A DNA stretch of 64,000 nt. Source: Sporomusa sphaeroides DSM 2875 (GTDB lineage: Bacteria; Bacillota; Negativicutes; Sporomusales; Sporomusaceae). The stretch spans positions 3,655,001-3,719,000 of the forward strand of contig NZ_CP146991.1 in the NCBI RefSeq assembly GCF_001941975.2. The letters run 5' to 3'. A program made the translations under genes and the position numbers. How positions within the stretch are numbered: the stretch's first letter is position 1; each line of letters opens with the position of its first letter. Shown piece by piece: positions 1 through 7,233 of the stretch. The notes beneath the pieces were generated by a model. That model was not told the origin of the DNA. It saw nothing but the letters and a program-made list of their open reading frames with translations, and did not search any database.

Positions 1-255
1 GGCCCCCACTTTATGCATAATAACATTACTGGGAACTTCAAAAAAGAAATACGTAATAAAGAAAATACCTGCCAGCATACCGAACATGCTTGCACTGATC
101 CCCAAGTCCTTGTTCATTTGCAAAGCGGCAAAACCGATATTAACCCGGTCCAGCATAGCAACAATGTACAGCAGCATGACATACGGTACAAGCTTCCACC
201 GTATTTTACTCATTAGCTGATTTTCACGTTCTTCGCTCAACTGTATAGTAGCCAA
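1..255 (-). CDS. MFS transporter, N-terminal part (runs off window)
   Basis: Only the first 85 codons are present; the gene continues beyond base 1. I read a TTG start at 255, seven bases after GGAGGTG. The protein has a short charged N-terminus, then a first membrane segment leading into LDRVNIGFAALQMNKDLG and a second segment, followed by EVPSNVIMHKVGA. The DR.N.GFA...M..DLG pattern is typical of the anion:cation symporter (ACS) branch of the major facilitator superfamily, which moves sugar acids and small organic anions. It is divergent from the glycolate oxidase operon and has its own -24/-12 promoter, so a glycolate or related acid is a reasonable substrate guess (inference). Confidence 0.8.
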   Translation of the reverse strand, partial: MATIQLSEERENQLMSKIRWKLVPYVMLLYIVAMLDRVNIGFAALQMNKDLGISASMFGMLAGIFFITYFFFEVPSNVIMHKVGA

Positions 256-426
256 ATTAGTACACCTCCATATATTTCCGGGGAAATTTAGTTACAATGA
301 ATCCACTAGTACATTTTAATCTTTTTGATTATTCTGTCTTTCCGGGGCGTACAATGTTTATATATCCTGTATTGTCGTACTCATACCCCCTTTTTTTTAC
401 AAATGCCTGCAAGCAATTACAATATA

Positions 427-443
427 TTGCAATTTTCGTGCCA
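427..443 (-). promoter_or_regulatory. Sigma-54 promoter for the MFS gene
   Basis: On the minus strand TGGCAC (443-438), five bases, then TTGCAA (432-427) match the sigma-54 consensus TGGCAC-N5-TTGCA. It faces the MFS start at 255, leaving a leader of about 170 bases. Confidence 0.65.
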
Positions 444-539
444 AACCTACACTGAGTCAAAGTAGTTACAAAAACCCTTGTTTTTACAGCAATTTAGCAC
501 TGCTCTTACTGTAATCAATGTTATATTTTTCTGAATATT

Positions 540-576
540 GTTATAAAACCTGTTAGTGTCTAACAAGTTTTATAAC
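540..576. promoter_or_regulatory. Palindromic upstream activator site candidate
   Basis: Two 17-base arms (540-556 and 560-576) around TGT form a palindrome with one mismatch; the right arm reads CTAACAAGTTTTATAAC. It sits between two divergent -24/-12 promoters, about 115 bp from one and 106 bp from the other, the usual place for a sigma-54 activator site. A related half-site (CTAACAATTTTATAAC) lies upstream of panB. The regulator gene is not in the window. Confidence 0.55.
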
Positions 577-663
577 AGCAACACACAAAAAAGGCTACTG
601 GCACACAGGCAAAGCAGCCACCCGCTCGGGCGCTAACCAAACTCCTTACTCCTCCTCCATGTA

Positions 664-680
664 TGGCACAATTTTTGCAT
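664..680 (+). promoter_or_regulatory. Sigma-54 promoter for glcEFD
   Basis: TGGCAC (664-669), five bases, TTGCAT (675-680) is a full match to the -24/-12 consensus. It precedes glcE by 74 bases and is the only gene-proximal promoter-like signal I see there. Confidence 0.7.
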
Positions 681-753
681 ATGAAATTCAGATAACGCTG
701 GCTGCAACGTATGAGTCAGAGTAGCGTACTTATCACATTAGCAGGAGGACAGT

Positions 754-1914
754 ATGAATGTTAGCAAAACAGTAGCTATTGCCAGCAGCGAACAGCTCCA
801 AAACATATTCCGGCAGGCTCAGCAAGAGAAAAACCCGGTCTATCTGTACCGCAAACCAGGTGATTATGGTATTAGCCTGGATCTAAGCAAATGGAATGAA
901 GTGGAAGAGTTCGATGTTGACAACTTAATGATTATTGTACCACCGGGAATTCTCCTTAGAGAACTCAATGAACTTGTAACTGCCAAAGGGCTGCGCTTTA
1001 TTCCGGCTGATTCACCCTATCTGGCTGGTCTGAGTGTCGGCGAGTGGGTCTATCGGGGCTGCCCGAATTTGTCGTCCTGGAAATATGGGGCAGGTAAACA
1101 TTTTTTGCTTGGCTCCAGTTATGTATTTCCCAATGGAGAAATAACAGACGTTGGCGGCAAATGTATCAAAAACGTAAGCGGTTATGACCTGACACGCTTT
1201 TTGGCAGGCGCTTATGCCGATTTTGCCGTTGGTGTTCGCTTTGTATTGAAGCTTATGCCACAGCCGGCCTGCCGGCGGTGTTATGATGTCGCCATCAGCT
1301 CCCTGGCAGACGTGAACCGGCTTGTCAGCGCCTTGCACTCGCAGCCTGTGCCGCCGGCTTGGTTATACTGGGCCGACGCGGCAGCCGGCAGTCAGCTTTT
1401 TGCGCAGCAGCAAGCGGCGCACCGGATCATCTTTGAACTGGATGGCAATGCAGCCGAGGTCAATGACTATGCTGCAGCCGTTGACAAGCTATTAATCGCC
1501 TGTAATGCGGAAAAAGCTGCTTTGCTAACCGCGCTGCCTGATGTCTCACAGCTGGAGGAGCAGGCAGCAGGCTTCTGGCTGCTTGATGAATTTAAAGTTC
1601 CCTATCCTGCTATCAGTGAATTTGCTGAAAAGGTAACAGCAGCCTTAGCGGAATTTCATTGGAACGGCGGGCTTTTTGGCCAGCTGGCCAATGGAAAAAT
1701 CCATCTGTATGTGGAAAAAACCGACTCCCGGCTAAATAGCTTTATCGCCAGACTGCAAACAGAAGCTGCCGCCCTTGGCGGAGCGGCAAGCGGTAAATAT
1801 GAGCGGGTGTATGGTGATGGCGGCAGCGGCATTTTGGCTGTGATCGAAAAGAATTTTAAACAACAGCTGGATCCGGCCCAGATATTCAATCCGGCAGCAG
1901 AGGTGACAAAATGA
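754..1914 (+). CDS. glcE: Glycolate oxidase, FAD-binding subunit GlcE-like
   Basis: The 386-residue protein is the small FAD-binding subunit of a glycolate (2-hydroxyacid) oxidase, a PCMH-type flavin fold. Visible features are PPGILLRELNE near residue 68, the GlcE-type block GGKCIKNVSGYDLTRFLAG near residue 130, and a C-terminal DPAQIFNPA tail typical of the family. The ATG follows AGGAGG at a normal distance. The stop overlaps the glcF start by four bases (ATGA), so glcE-glcF-glcD are translationally coupled. The complex oxidises glycolate to glyoxylate; the physiological electron acceptor in this organism cannot be read from sequence. D-lactate or another 2-hydroxyacid is an alternative substrate. 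Confidence 0.85.
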   Translation: MNVSKTVAIASSEQLQNIFRQAQQEKNPVYLYRKPGDYGISLDLSKWNEVEEFDVDNLMIIVPPGILLRELNELVTAKGLRFIPADSPYLAGLSVGEWVYRGCPNLSSWKYGAGKHFLLGSSYVFPNGEITDVGGKCIKNVSGYDLTRFLAGAYADFAVGVRFVLKLMPQPACRRCYDVAISSLADVNRLVSALHSQPVPPAWLYWADAAAGSQLFAQQQAAHRIIFELDGNAAEVNDYAAAVDKLLIACNAEKAALLTALPDVSQLEEQAAGFWLLDEFKVPYPAISEFAEKVTAALAEFHWNGGLFGQLANGKIHLYVEKTDSRLNSFIARLQTEAAALGGAASGKYERVYGDGGSGILAVIEKNFKQQLDPAQIFNPAAEVTK

Positions 1915-3212
1915 ACAAACAGGAAAGACGCCAGTTAATCGAACAGGAAATTGTGAAATGCAGCCGGTGCGGCAACTGCCGTTCCATCTGCCCGGTATTT
2001 CTTGCTGAAAATAATGAAAATACAACACCACGCAGCAAAGCGCGGCTGCTGGAAGCGGTGCTGGAAAACGACATTGAGCTGACAGCCGGGGTACAGCAAC
2101 GCTTTGAAAAATGCTTGTTCTGCAAAGCCTGCCTGACGCACTGCGGGTCAGGTGTCGCCACCGACAAGGTAATCCTGGCAGCACGAACTGCGGCGGCAGA
2201 GCGTAATGGCATTTCGCCCATGAAAAAACTCGCTTTCACCGGCCTGCGCTACCGGAAACTCTTTGACCTTTGTCTGAGGGCCGGCGCGCTGTTTCAGCAT
2301 GTCATCTTCAAAAAGCTGCCTGACGGCCGCGGGCGGGCTCCCCGGATTTTATTGCCTGGCGCCGGTCTGAACCAGCGGCGGATTATGCCGGATATGACGG
2401 TAAGCCCACTGCGGACACGTTTGCCGGAATTTATTCCTGCGAAAAAAGCGGACAGCCAAGGAACAGTATTGTTTTTCACCGGCTGTATGCTGAATTATTT
2501 TTATCCGCAAACCGGTGACGCGGTTGTTAACATTTTGACTGCCAATGGCTGGAATGTCGTAATTCCGGCAGAGCAATGCTGCTGCGGTACACCGGCCTTT
2601 ACCTCCGGGGATGAGGCAACCGGCCGGGTGCTGGCTGAGCAAAATGTCCAGGCCATCGGTTCAAAAAAATATGACCACATTGTAACAGCCTGCGCCTCCT
2701 GCGGGGCGGCGCTGAAAGAGGAATATGCGCATATCTTAGGTGATTCGCCGCTGCTGGCTGCCTCGCAAAACGTTGCCGGCAAGGTTTTGGATATAACCCA
2801 GTTTGTGCTGCAGCATTGTGATCTGACTAAGCTGGGAAAGGTACCGCTTAAGGTAACTTATCACGATCCGTGCCATCTGGTGCGGGGGATGCAGGTGTCA
2901 GCCGAACCCCGTCAAATCCTCCAGTCAATCCCAGGACTTGAGTATGTGGAAATGAAGGATGCCAGCCGCTGCTGCGGGGCCGGCGGGAGCTTTAGTGCGG
3001 TATATTATGAACTCTCACGCCACATCAATGATAAGAAGCTGGACAATGCGGCAAACACCGGCACAGACTATTGTATAACAGGCTGTTCCTCCTGCCGTAT
3101 GCATATTACGGACGGCCTGACACAGCGGCATAGTCCCATGAAGGTGCTGCATACTGCCGAGATAATCAGTATGGCCTACGAAGCTGGCGGCAAGGAGGGT
3201 GAAACATGCTAA
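1911..3212 (+). CDS. glcF: Glycolate oxidase, iron-sulfur subunit GlcF-like
   Basis: A 433-residue iron-sulfur subunit. Two 4Fe-4S motifs lie in the first 75 residues (CSRCGNCRSICP and CLFCKACLTHCG), followed by two cysteine-rich CCG domains (CCCGTPAF near 222 and CCGAGGSF near 350, with CITGCSSC near 390) as in HdrD/GlcF. It passes electrons from the flavin subunits to a membrane or soluble acceptor. It overlaps glcE by four bases and glcD by seven. The lack of membrane segments fits a soluble or peripheral complex. Confidence 0.88.
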   Translation: MNKQERRQLIEQEIVKCSRCGNCRSICPVFLAENNENTTPRSKARLLEAVLENDIELTAGVQQRFEKCLFCKACLTHCGSGVATDKVILAARTAAAERNGISPMKKLAFTGLRYRKLFDLCLRAGALFQHVIFKKLPDGRGRAPRILLPGAGLNQRRIMPDMTVSPLRTRLPEFIPAKKADSQGTVLFFTGCMLNYFYPQTGDAVVNILTANGWNVVIPAEQCCCGTPAFTSGDEATGRVLAEQNVQAIGSKKYDHIVTACASCGAALKEEYAHILGDSPLLAASQNVAGKVLDITQFVLQHCDLTKLGKVPLKVTYHDPCHLVRGMQVSAEPRQILQSIPGLEYVEMKDASRCCGAGGSFSAVYYELSRHINDKKLDNAANTGTDYCITGCSSCRMHITDGLTQRHSPMKVLHTAEIISMAYEAGGKEGETC

Positions 3213-4600
3213 AACCTGAAGTTCTCAACAAATTGCGGGCTGTTGTCGGCAACTCCCATGTGTTAAGCGAGCCGGAGGATATGATCGTCTATTCCAATGA
3301 TGCAACCATTCTTAGCGCCAAGCCGGAAGCGGTTGTCCAGCCGGCCAATCGCGATGAAGTTGCCGCAGTGGTAAAGCTTGCCGCCCGGTATAATATTCCG
3401 GTTACCTGCCGCGGCGCGGCAACCTGCCTGTCAGGCGGAACCATTCCGCTAAAGGGCGGTATCGTCTTGGAGCTGACCCGCTTAAATCAAATCCTTAAAA
3501 TTGACAAAGTAAACAAAATTGCGGTCGTACAACCTGGTGTCATTACTTTTGATTTGATTACGGCTGCCGGCAACGCCGGCCTGCTCTACCCGCCTGACCC
3601 GTCCAGTATGAAAGAGTCGACACTGGGCGGCAATGTTGCCGAATGCGCCGGCGGCCCGAAAGGGGTTAAGTATGGGATTACGCGCGATTTTGTCCTGGGT
3701 ATGGAAGCCGTATTGTCTGACGGCAGCATCATTCAGACCGGCAATGCCGTCGACGGCGATATGTGCGGTCCGGACTGGACAATGTTATTGACCGGTTCGG
3801 AAGGAACCATGGCGGTAATTACCAGCATAACTTTACGGCTGGTGCCGCTGCCGGCAGTAAAGAAAACCATGATGGCCGTCTATGACCGCCTGGAGGATGC
3901 GGCGAAAACAGTCAGCGTCACAATGGCGGCAGGCATCATCCCGACCACCCTGGAGCTCATGGATAATTTAAGCATTGTGTCGGTGGAAAAATATTTGAAA
4001 ATCGGCCTGCCGGTCAAAGCGGGCGGCCTGCTGTTAATTGAGGTGGATGGCGTTCTGTCAACCGTAGAGGAAAATGCCCGGCGCGTAAGCGAGATTTGTA
4101 AACAGTGCGGGGCAACTGAAGTAAAGATCGCCCAGACACCGCAGGAAGCGGAAGATCTGTGGCGGGCGCGGCGCTCCATTAATCCGGCCTTCGGTCAGGT
4201 CGCGCCCTGCAAATTTGCCGAAGACGCAACCGTTCCCCGCAGTTTGGTGCCTGTGCTTGTCGAAAAAATTATGTCCATTCAGGAAAAATACGATGTGCCT
4301 ATTTTTAATATGGGTCATGCCGGGGATGGGAACATGCATCCCACCATTATGTTCGATAAACGCAACAAGGAACAGATGGCCAGAGCTGAGCAGGCTTTGG
4401 ATGAAGTGCATATCGTTACCCTGGAACTTGGCGGCACGCTCAGCGGCGAGCATGGGATCGGCTGCGCGAAAGCCCCTTACCTGCGGGCCGAGACTGGCGC
4501 AACCGGGTATAAAATTGGCCGGGAGATCAAGCAGGCCGTTGATCCGCTCGGCATCCTCAATCCCGGGAAAATGTTCTTTTATGAAGGGAAACTGCATTAA
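3206..4600 (+). CDS. glcD: Glycolate oxidase, catalytic FAD subunit GlcD-like
   Basis: 464 residues, the normal GlcD length. The N-terminal FAD_binding_4 domain shows CRGAATCLSGGTIP near residue 70 and a GGNVAECAGGPKG block near 140. The C-terminal FAD-oxidase domain shows GHAGDGNMHP near residue 370 (metal and substrate side) and GEHGIGCAK near 413, both hallmarks of the GlcD/D-lactate dehydrogenase family. It starts inside the last codons of glcF. Together with glcE and glcF it should form the three-subunit enzyme that oxidises glycolate to glyoxylate. The nearby PucG-like aminotransferase could consume that glyoxylate (inference). Confidence 0.88.
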   Translation: MLKPEVLNKLRAVVGNSHVLSEPEDMIVYSNDATILSAKPEAVVQPANRDEVAAVVKLAARYNIPVTCRGAATCLSGGTIPLKGGIVLELTRLNQILKIDKVNKIAVVQPGVITFDLITAAGNAGLLYPPDPSSMKESTLGGNVAECAGGPKGVKYGITRDFVLGMEAVLSDGSIIQTGNAVDGDMCGPDWTMLLTGSEGTMAVITSITLRLVPLPAVKKTMMAVYDRLEDAAKTVSVTMAAGIIPTTLELMDNLSIVSVEKYLKIGLPVKAGGLLLIEVDGVLSTVEENARRVSEICKQCGATEVKIAQTPQEAEDLWRARRSINPAFGQVAPCKFAEDATVPRSLVPVLVEKIMSIQEKYDVPIFNMGHAGDGNMHPTIMFDKRNKEQMARAEQALDEVHIVTLELGGTLSGEHGIGCAKAPYLRAETGATGYKIGREIKQAVDPLGILNPGKMFFYEGKLH

Positions 4601-4610
4601 CCGCCAGACA

Positions 4611-4648
4611 AAGAGCCGTGTTGAAATGTACATTTCAACACGGCTCTT
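4611..4648. terminator. 38-bp perfect palindrome between glcD and panB
   Basis: Two 19-base arms pair perfectly with essentially no loop (centre TGTACA). It lies ten bases after glcD and downstream of convergent panB. The T-tract is weak, but the position suggests a shared bidirectional terminator. Confidence 0.6.
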
Positions 4649-4704
4649 GTTTGTATCACCTTTATGCTATTCCCTAGGGTGCTGTCCCGGCAGGCTAATA
4701 AAGC

Positions 4705-5556
4705 CTACTTTTCCAGTGCCAGCAAAAATTCCTTCGTTGCTTCTTCACTCATTTTGTAGGTATGCTCGGCATCGTCAGGGAATTCTCCCTTTATCACGTC
4801 CTCACGGTATTGTTTAAAGGCCGCTGTCAGCACTTCACCCACATTGGCATATTTCTTAACAAATTTAGGAGTAAAATTATCGTACATTCCCACCATATCG
4901 GCATAGATTAAGAGTTGGCCGTGGGTGTAAGAACCGCCGCCAATACCGAGGATAGGAACACCGGCTCTCTCCGTAATGGCCTTGCCTACAACCGCCGGCA
5001 CGCCTTCTATCAGGATACTGAAAGCGCCTGCCTGTTCCACTGCCTTGGCTTCATGGACAATTTTCATGGCAGCCGAGGCACTGCGGCCCTGGGCCTTATA
5101 GCCGCCGATTTGTCCCATAAGCTGCGGCGTCAGACCGATATGACCCATAACCAGGATACCGGCTTGCTGGATGGCTCTAATCCGGCTGGCAATTGCTTCC
5201 CCGCCGCCCTCAAGCTTGATAGCGTCAACCAGCGCCTCTTTTACCAGCCGGCCGGCATTGGCAACCGCATCTTCATCCGATTTTTGATAGGACATGTAGG
5301 GCATATCGCCAACAATAAAGGTATTGGGAGCGCCACGGCGGACTGCCTGGCAATGCCGCACCATATCGTCCATGGTGACCGGGAAAGTAGTATCATAGCC
5401 TAAGCAAACCATCCCCAGGGAGTCGCCCACCAGAATCATATCGATGCCCGCTTTTTCCACCATTTTTGCCGTAAGATAGTCATAAGCTGTTAAATAGGTG
5501 ATTTTTTCACCATTCTCAATCATTTTTGCAAAATCATTAATTGTTTTCTTTGCCAT
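4705..5556 (-). CDS. panB: 3-methyl-2-oxobutanoate hydroxymethyltransferase
   Basis: 283 residues, full PanB length. PanB transfers a hydroxymethyl group from methylene-tetrahydrofolate to 2-oxoisovalerate to give ketopantoate, the first step to pantothenate and CoA. Signature blocks are YDYLTAKMVEKAGID near residue 24, VGDSLGMV near 43 with Mg2+ ligand Asp45, KLEGGGE near 113, MGHIGLTPQ near 136 and LGIGGG near 204. The start follows GAGGAG. Its setting is odd: no panC, panD or panE is adjacent, and it lies in a glycolate/glyoxylate block with its own sigma-54 type promoter and an activator half-site shared with glcEFD. A role tied to C1/C2 metabolism is possible, but the sequence itself is ordinary PanB. 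Confidence 0.92.
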   Translation of the reverse strand: MAKKTINDFAKMIENGEKITYLTAYDYLTAKMVEKAGIDMILVGDSLGMVCLGYDTTFPVTMDDMVRHCQAVRRGAPNTFIVGDMPYMSYQKSDEDAVANAGRLVKEALVDAIKLEGGGEAIASRIRAIQQAGILVMGHIGLTPQLMGQIGGYKAQGRSASAAMKIVHEAKAVEQAGAFSILIEGVPAVVGKAITERAGVPILGIGGGSYTHGQLLIYADMVGMYDNFTPKFVKKYANVGEVLTAAFKQYREDVIKGEFPDDAEHTYKMSEEATKEFLLALEK

Positions 5557-5601
5557 AGTAATCTCCTCGCTGTTTATTTTTGACTAACTGCCCTATGTAT
5601 A

Positions 5602-5618
5602 GTGCAATTATCATGCCA
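5602..5618 (-). promoter_or_regulatory. Sigma-54 promoter for panB
   Basis: On the minus strand TGGCAT (5618-5613), five bases, TTGCAC (5607-5602) match the -24/-12 consensus, with the conserved GG and GC ten bases apart. It is 46 bases upstream of the panB ATG. Confidence 0.6.
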
Positions 5619-5703
5619 ACAATAAACGGCTCCTACAATGGCTTATTCCAAGGCTTTTACACAGTTATGGCCTGAGCATTGTGTGCAATACTCCGTTTTC
5701 GTC

Positions 5704-5738
5704 GTTAGAAATATTCTTTTTTCTAACAATTTTATAAC
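5704..5738. promoter_or_regulatory. Activator half-site upstream of panB
   Basis: CTAACAATTTTATAAC (5723-5738) repeats the right arm of the palindrome at 540-576, and GTTAG is present in opposite orientation at 5704-5708 (GTTAGAAA...TTTCTAAC). It is about 100 bp upstream of the panB -24/-12 promoter, the same geometry as in the glc region. Confidence 0.45.
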
Positions 5739-5742
5739 GCCA

Positions 5743-5783
5743 TAGAAAAGAGATAGTCTCTTCGTGAGACTATCTCTTTTCTA
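5743..5783 (-). terminator. Terminator of the pucG-like gene
   Basis: An 18-bp perfect stem (5743-5760 with 5766-5783) and a five-base loop, starting ten bases after the aminotransferase stop. The stem ends in a TTTTCTA run on the minus strand. Confidence 0.75.
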
Positions 5784-5792
5784 CGTTTGCTG

Positions 5793-7025
5793 TTATTTGG
5801 CTTTGGCAGCTTGGTACACATCCAAGGCTGCCTGTACAGCCTTACCGGCATAAACCTTAGCACCATGACGAATCAGAACAGCCTCTAACGCCCCTAGCAC
5901 AGTAAGGATATTCTTCTGCCGGCAACTGTATCCCATACTGCCAATACGCCAGATTTTTCCCTTCAAAGGACCAAACGAGCTGGCAATCTCCAGATAAAAA
6001 TCCTCAAGCAGCATTTTGCGGACAGACTCACCGTCCAGCCCGGCAGGGATAGTAATCGCAGTTACCACAGGCAGCTTGCATTCCGGATTGCCGTACAACT
6101 CCAGCCCCATGGCTGTAATTCCCTGCATCAGTGCTTTCTCATGCAGCGCATGGCGGGCAAATCGTTCTTCCAGTCCCTCTTCCAAAACAATCCGCAGACC
6201 TTCCCGCAGGGCATATATCATCGAAGTTGCTTCTGTATGGTGATTCAAGCGAGCCGGCCCCCAATAATCCATAAGCTGACTAAGATCAAAGTAATTGCTG
6301 CGAATCATGCGGCTTTGATTATTCTTAGCCTTGCCTGGCTCTACCAGTCCCTGCTCAATCTTCTTGCGCTCTAAAAGCAGCTTCTCTACCCGCGAATTAA
6401 AGGTAATGGGTGCCATTCCCGAAGGTACAGACAGACATTTTTGCGTACCGCCGATAGCGGCATCAATTTTCCATTCATCTACCTTAACAGCTGTCCCGCC
6501 CAGGGTAGCCACCGCATCGACAACAAACAGGACATCCAGCTCCCGGCAAGCTTCACCGATAGCTTTTAAGGGCTGCATACAACCTGTCGACGTTTCACCA
6601 TGCACCATAGCCACAATTTTGGGCTTAACCTTCTTTATCTCTTGAATCACGGTTTCCGGTTCGAACACATTGCCCCATTCAGTCTCGATAGAAACAACCT
6701 CTGCCCCATAGCGTTCGGCAATCTCTACCAGCAGATGTCCAAAACGGCCATAAATAGGTATGAACACCTTGTCCCCCGGTTCAACAATACTGCAAAGCAC
6801 AGCCTCAATCCCCGCCCGGGAAGTGCCGTCAATCGGGAAAGCCCATCTGTTCTCAGTCTGAAACACGGCGCGAATCATAGCCATAGTCTCATTCATAATC
6901 GCAGTAAAATCAGGGTCAAACTGCCCCAGAATCGGTGTACACATAGCCCTCAGTACCCTTGGTTCAACCTCAACCGGCCCTGGAGTCATCTGGGTACGTT
7001 CCGAAGTATTCAAGTCTTTATACAT
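5793..7025 (-). CDS. pucG: PucG-type ureidoglycine/alanine-glyoxylate aminotransferase
   Basis: A class V PLP aminotransferase of about 410 residues. From the N-terminus: MTPGPVEVEPRVL, GQFDPDFTAIMNETM, PIDGTSRAGIEAVL, MVHGETSTG, the PLP-binding aspartate in VVDAVATLGG, the Schiff-base lysine in GGTQKCLSVPSG, and C-terminal WRIGSMGYSC. These blocks closely follow my recollection of Bacillus PucG, which transfers the amino group of (S)-ureidoglycine to glyoxylate and forms glycine. Serine- or alanine-glyoxylate transaminase is the alternative. An upstream TTG at 7049 is possible, but the ATG at 7025 has AAGGAG at the right distance. Context: next to glycolate oxidase (a glyoxylate source) and in the same window as a xanthine dehydrogenase cluster (purine catabolism). 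A sigma-70 type promoter lies upstream. Confidence 0.85.
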   Translation of the reverse strand: MYKDLNTSERTQMTPGPVEVEPRVLRAMCTPILGQFDPDFTAIMNETMAMIRAVFQTENRWAFPIDGTSRAGIEAVLCSIVEPGDKVFIPIYGRFGHLLVEIAERYGAEVVSIETEWGNVFEPETVIQEIKKVKPKIVAMVHGETSTGCMQPLKAIGEACRELDVLFVVDAVATLGGTAVKVDEWKIDAAIGGTQKCLSVPSGMAPITFNSRVEKLLLERKKIEQGLVEPGKAKNNQSRMIRSNYFDLSQLMDYWGPARLNHHTEATSMIYALREGLRIVLEEGLEERFARHALHEKALMQGITAMGLELYGNPECKLPVVTAITIPAGLDGESVRKMLLEDFYLEIASSFGPLKGKIWRIGSMGYSCRQKNILTVLGALEAVLIRHGAKVYAGKAVQAALDVYQAAKAK

Positions 7026-7127
7026 AGTATGTATCTCCTTTTCCCCCAAAATAAAAGAAAGTCAGAACAATTGCTGCTCCTATTATTAAACTACATAGGT
7101 AGCTTATTCGAAGACATCGCTTTATTA

Positions 7128-7156
7128 ATTTAACACGCAAACCCTTATTTAGTCAA
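7128..7156 (-). promoter_or_regulatory. Sigma-70 type promoter for the pucG-like gene
   Basis: Minus strand TTGACT (7156-7151), 17 bases, TTAAAT (7133-7128). It lies about 100 bases upstream of the ATG, between the gene and the group II intron. Confidence 0.5.
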
Positions 7157-7233
7157 TAAATCATTTAGTTTGTAAACACAAAAAAACAATCAAGCGCCCC
7201 AAGCTCATCCTTATCTGCCAATCCAGAAGCAAG

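Noticed and set aside
4215-4817. 200-codon frame overlapping the 3' part of glcD
   Set aside because: Out-of-frame shadow of glcD; it runs through the terminator and into panB.
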